Assembly (NCBI GenBank): GCA_905235345.1 | Contig: CAJOLO010000155.1 | Span: 1 to 7,472, forward strand | Reading direction: 5' to 3' | Source: an uncultured Lachnospiraceae bacterium | GTDB taxonomy: Bacteria; Bacillota; Clostridia; Lachnospirales; Lachnospiraceae | DNA length: 7,472 nucleotides | Part shown: one piece after another, positions 5,802 to 7,472 of the stretch | How the letters are laid out: each line of letters begins with the position of its first letter | How positions within the stretch are numbered: the stretch's first letter is position 1 | Notes under the pieces: generated by a model | What the model was told of the DNA's origin: nothing | Databases searched by the model: none | What the model saw: only the letters and a program-made list of their open reading frames with translations | Position numbers and translations under genes: made by a program

Positions 5802-6815
5802 ATGAACCGTGAAAAAACAAGTCTATGGAAGAGAATTGTAGGAATTCGTGGTATGGGAGCATCGTTAACTGCGTTTGTAGGTTTGATTATAATCTATACA
5901 GTATTCGGTATTATGAATCCTACGGTATTTTCAGGAGAGAATCTGATGAATCTGTTGCGATCCATGTCTAAATATTTATTGATTGGTATTGCACAGAGTT
6001 ATGTTATGATCACAGGAAACATCGACCTTTCTATTGGTTCGCAGGTTGCCATGAGTGCTATGCTTTCCGCAGAGTTAATGGTATTGGGCGTGAATCCTAT
6101 TATAGCAATAACAATTTCATTGATCAGCTGTCTGATCATGGGTGTAATCAATGGTATCCTTGTTGGTAAATTCAGACTGCCGCCTTTCATTGCTACGTTA
6201 GGTACTATGTTTGCAGCAAGAGGTATTGCTTACATGATCAACGGAAACCGTAATACTGACGCAATATCTACCGGTATCGGTAAAGATGCAGCAGATCGTT
6301 TTCAGAATATTCTGTATTATGGTAAGACCTTAGGAGTATATAATACTTTTTGGATTTCATTTATTGTTTTCGTTATTTTCTTCTTTGTTCTTTCAAGGAC
6401 AAAGACCGGAAGACATATATATGCTATCGGTTCCAATATTGATGCAGCTAAGTTATCCGGTGTAAATATTGTCGCTGCAACAACAAAAGCTTACTTAGTC
6501 AGCTCGATTTGTTCATGGCTTGTTGGTCTTATTCTTTGTGCACAGGCCGGCATGGGTAATATGGAAGCAGGTAATACATATGAGATGTATGGTGTTGCTG
6601 CAGGTGTAATCGGTGGCGTGTCTCCTAACGGAGGTACAGGATTACTTCTCGGAACCTTTATGGGAGCTGCAGTATGGCAGACTCTTGAGAATGGTTTGAA
6701 TATGATAGGTGTACAGGTCGGTATTCAGAGACTTGTGATTGGTGTTATCGTAGTAGCTGCTGTTCTTATGGATATCATATCCAGAAGTGGCAAGTTTTCA
6801 AGAAAGAAATCGTAA
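5802..6815 (+). CDS. Sugar-type ABC importer permease (RbsC-like, BPD_transp_2)
   Basis: This is a 337-residue integral membrane protein with about 8-10 hydrophobic segments, and it would form the homodimeric channel of the importer. Family landmarks are TGNIDLSIGS (71-80; many relatives have Gly where Asn73 is), PPFIATLGTM (127-136), the ATPase-contacting loop AIGSNIDAAKLSGV (208-221) and AGVIGGVSPNGGTG (267-280). The start has AAAGGAGAG (5788-5796) just upstream and lies 18 bp after the ATPase stop, so the two are co-transcribed. The substrate could be ribose, another pentose or hexose, or a non-sugar such as a nucleoside or AI-2; the sequence alone does not tell. Confidence 0.93.
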   Translation: MNREKTSLWKRIVGIRGMGASLTAFVGLIIIYTVFGIMNPTVFSGENLMNLLRSMSKYLLIGIAQSYVMITGNIDLSIGSQVAMSAMLSAELMVLGVNPIIAITISLISCLIMGVINGILVGKFRLPPFIATLGTMFAARGIAYMINGNRNTDAISTGIGKDAADRFQNILYYGKTLGVYNTFWISFIVFVIFFFVLSRTKTGRHIYAIGSNIDAAKLSGVNIVAATTKAYLVSSICSWLVGLILCAQAGMGNMEAGNTYEMYGVAAGVIGGVSPNGGTGLLLGTFMGAAVWQTLENGLNMIGVQVGIQRLVIGVIVVAAVLMDIISRSGKFSRKKS

Positions 6816-6818
6816 ACT

Positions 6819-6834
6819 ACCGCATATAAGCGGT
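6819..6834 (+). other. Small intercistronic hairpin
   Basis: ACCGC (6819-6823) pairs with GCGGT (6830-6834) around ATATAA, just after the permease stop and before the binding-protein ribosome binding site. There is no U-tract. A hairpin here could protect a processed transcript end and help raise binding-protein mRNA, as is known for some import operons; it is short, so chance is possible. Confidence 0.4.
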
Positions 6835-6854
6835 CAAAATAAAGGAGGAAAAAG

Positions 6855-7472
6855 ATGAAAAAGAAGATATTATCATTGTTATGTTGTGCATCACTGGTTG
6901 TAGCAGCCGTTACAGGCTGTGGCAATGCCGGAACAACATCAACAGACACAAACGACAGTTCCAATGTTGAAGATTCAAATGATGAAAGTGGAAGTGATGA
7001 AAGCGAAAGCTCAGCAGGCGGAGACGCTAAGATTGCTTTGATCACAATGGACTCTATTGACCAGCACTGGGTAACATTGAATGAAGGTGCTCAGAAAGCA
7101 GCAGGTGAGCTTGGAGTTACAGTTAGTTTCATGTCACCTAATACTAAAGATGATGCTCAGCAGATTGAGTGTGTTAACAATGCAGTAGCCGGCGGTTACG
7201 ATGCAATCATGGTAGCAGCAAATGGTCCTGATGCAATTTCTTCTGCATTAAATGAAGCAGTTTCAGCAGGCGTAAAGATTGTTTATGTTGATTCTCCTGC
7301 TAATGTAGACGCAGAAGCAACATTCTCTACAGATAACCAGGCAGCAGGTAAGCAGGCCGGTGAAGAGATGATTAAGAAATTAGAAGCAGACGGAGTTACA
7401 TCCGGTGATATCGGTATCATCAATGTAAATGCAGCAACTGATTCATGTGTAATGCGTGAAGAAGGATTCCGT
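6855..7472 (+). CDS. Sugar-type ABC importer substrate-binding lipoprotein (5' part)
   Basis: The first 206 residues are visible; the gene runs off the right edge. A basic and hydrophobic signal peptide ends in the lipobox VTGC (19-22), so Cys22 should be lipidated and the protein anchored outside the membrane. Residues 23 to about 58 form a Ser/Asp/Glu/Thr-rich linker, after which the fold of the periplasmic-binding-protein-like type (Peripla_BP_4, ribose/galactose class) begins at KIALITMDSIDQHW. Later segments GYDAIMVAANGPDAI and KIVYVDSPANVDAEATFSTDNQAAGKQAGE are typical for the class. The ribosome binding site AAAGGAGG (6841-6848) sits six bases before the ATG and is the strongest in the window, in keeping with high expression. 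It completes the ATPase-permease-binding-protein operon. Confidence 0.92.
   Translation, partial: MKKKILSLLCCASLVVAAVTGCGNAGTTSTDTNDSSNVEDSNDESGSDESESSAGGDAKIALITMDSIDQHWVTLNEGAQKAAGELGVTVSFMSPNTKDDAQQIECVNNAVAGGYDAIMVAANGPDAISSALNEAVSAGVKIVYVDSPANVDAEATFSTDNQAAGKQAGEEMIKKLEADGVTSGDIGIINVNAATDSCVMREEGFR

Noticed and set aside
1..7472. tRNA, rRNA, CRISPR arrays, insertion sequences or phage genes
   Set aside because: None was seen on reading both strands; there is no transposase or integrase frame and no regularly spaced repeat array.

Overview
The window looks like chromosomal DNA from a Gram-positive anaerobe of the class Clostridia, possibly Lachnospiraceae-like. This rests on AAGGAGG-type ribosome binding sites before every intact gene, A/T-leaning intergenic DNA, a lipoprotein-type substrate-binding protein, and the pairing of a phenylacetate-CoA-ligase homologue with a tandem ACT-domain protein. 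The taxonomic placement is inference; there is no marker gene here.

Left part, plus strand (1-1805): the 3' end of an acyl-CoA synthetase (1-210) is followed after 59 bp by a full sodium:solute symporter (270-1805). The pair plausibly imports and CoA-activates a carboxylic acid. A long hairpin with a U-tract (1824-1882) ends this unit.

Middle part, minus strand (1892-3743): a phenylacetate-CoA-ligase-type enzyme (paaK-like, 3743-2448) and, 121 bp beyond it, a tandem ACT-domain protein (2326-1892). They converge on the symporter. In many anaerobes such a pair accompanies indolepyruvate:ferredoxin oxidoreductase (iorAB) in aromatic or branched amino acid oxidation; iorAB is not in this window.

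Right part, plus strand (4272-7472): a ribose/galactose-type ABC importer in the order ATPase, permease, lipoprotein binding protein; the last gene runs off the window. The substrate cannot be read from the sequence.

The 528-bp gap between paaK and the ATPase gene (3744-4271) is the most structured stretch. It holds two divergent, inverted copies of a promoter-like module of about 48 bp, and a third copy lies before the ACT gene. Each copy has a TGTACA-type dyad, a 16-17 bp spacer, the block AGTTTCRCAAT, and an A/T-rich -10-like hexamer at constant spacing, and each faces the start of a gene. This suggests one regulator controls the ligase, the ACT protein and the ABC importer together. It is the best candidate here for something undescribed. 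Between the two divergent copies lie two further inverted repeats of unknown role, and the leader before the ATPase gene has a third inverted repeat, a 12-bp tandem repeat and a possible second promoter.
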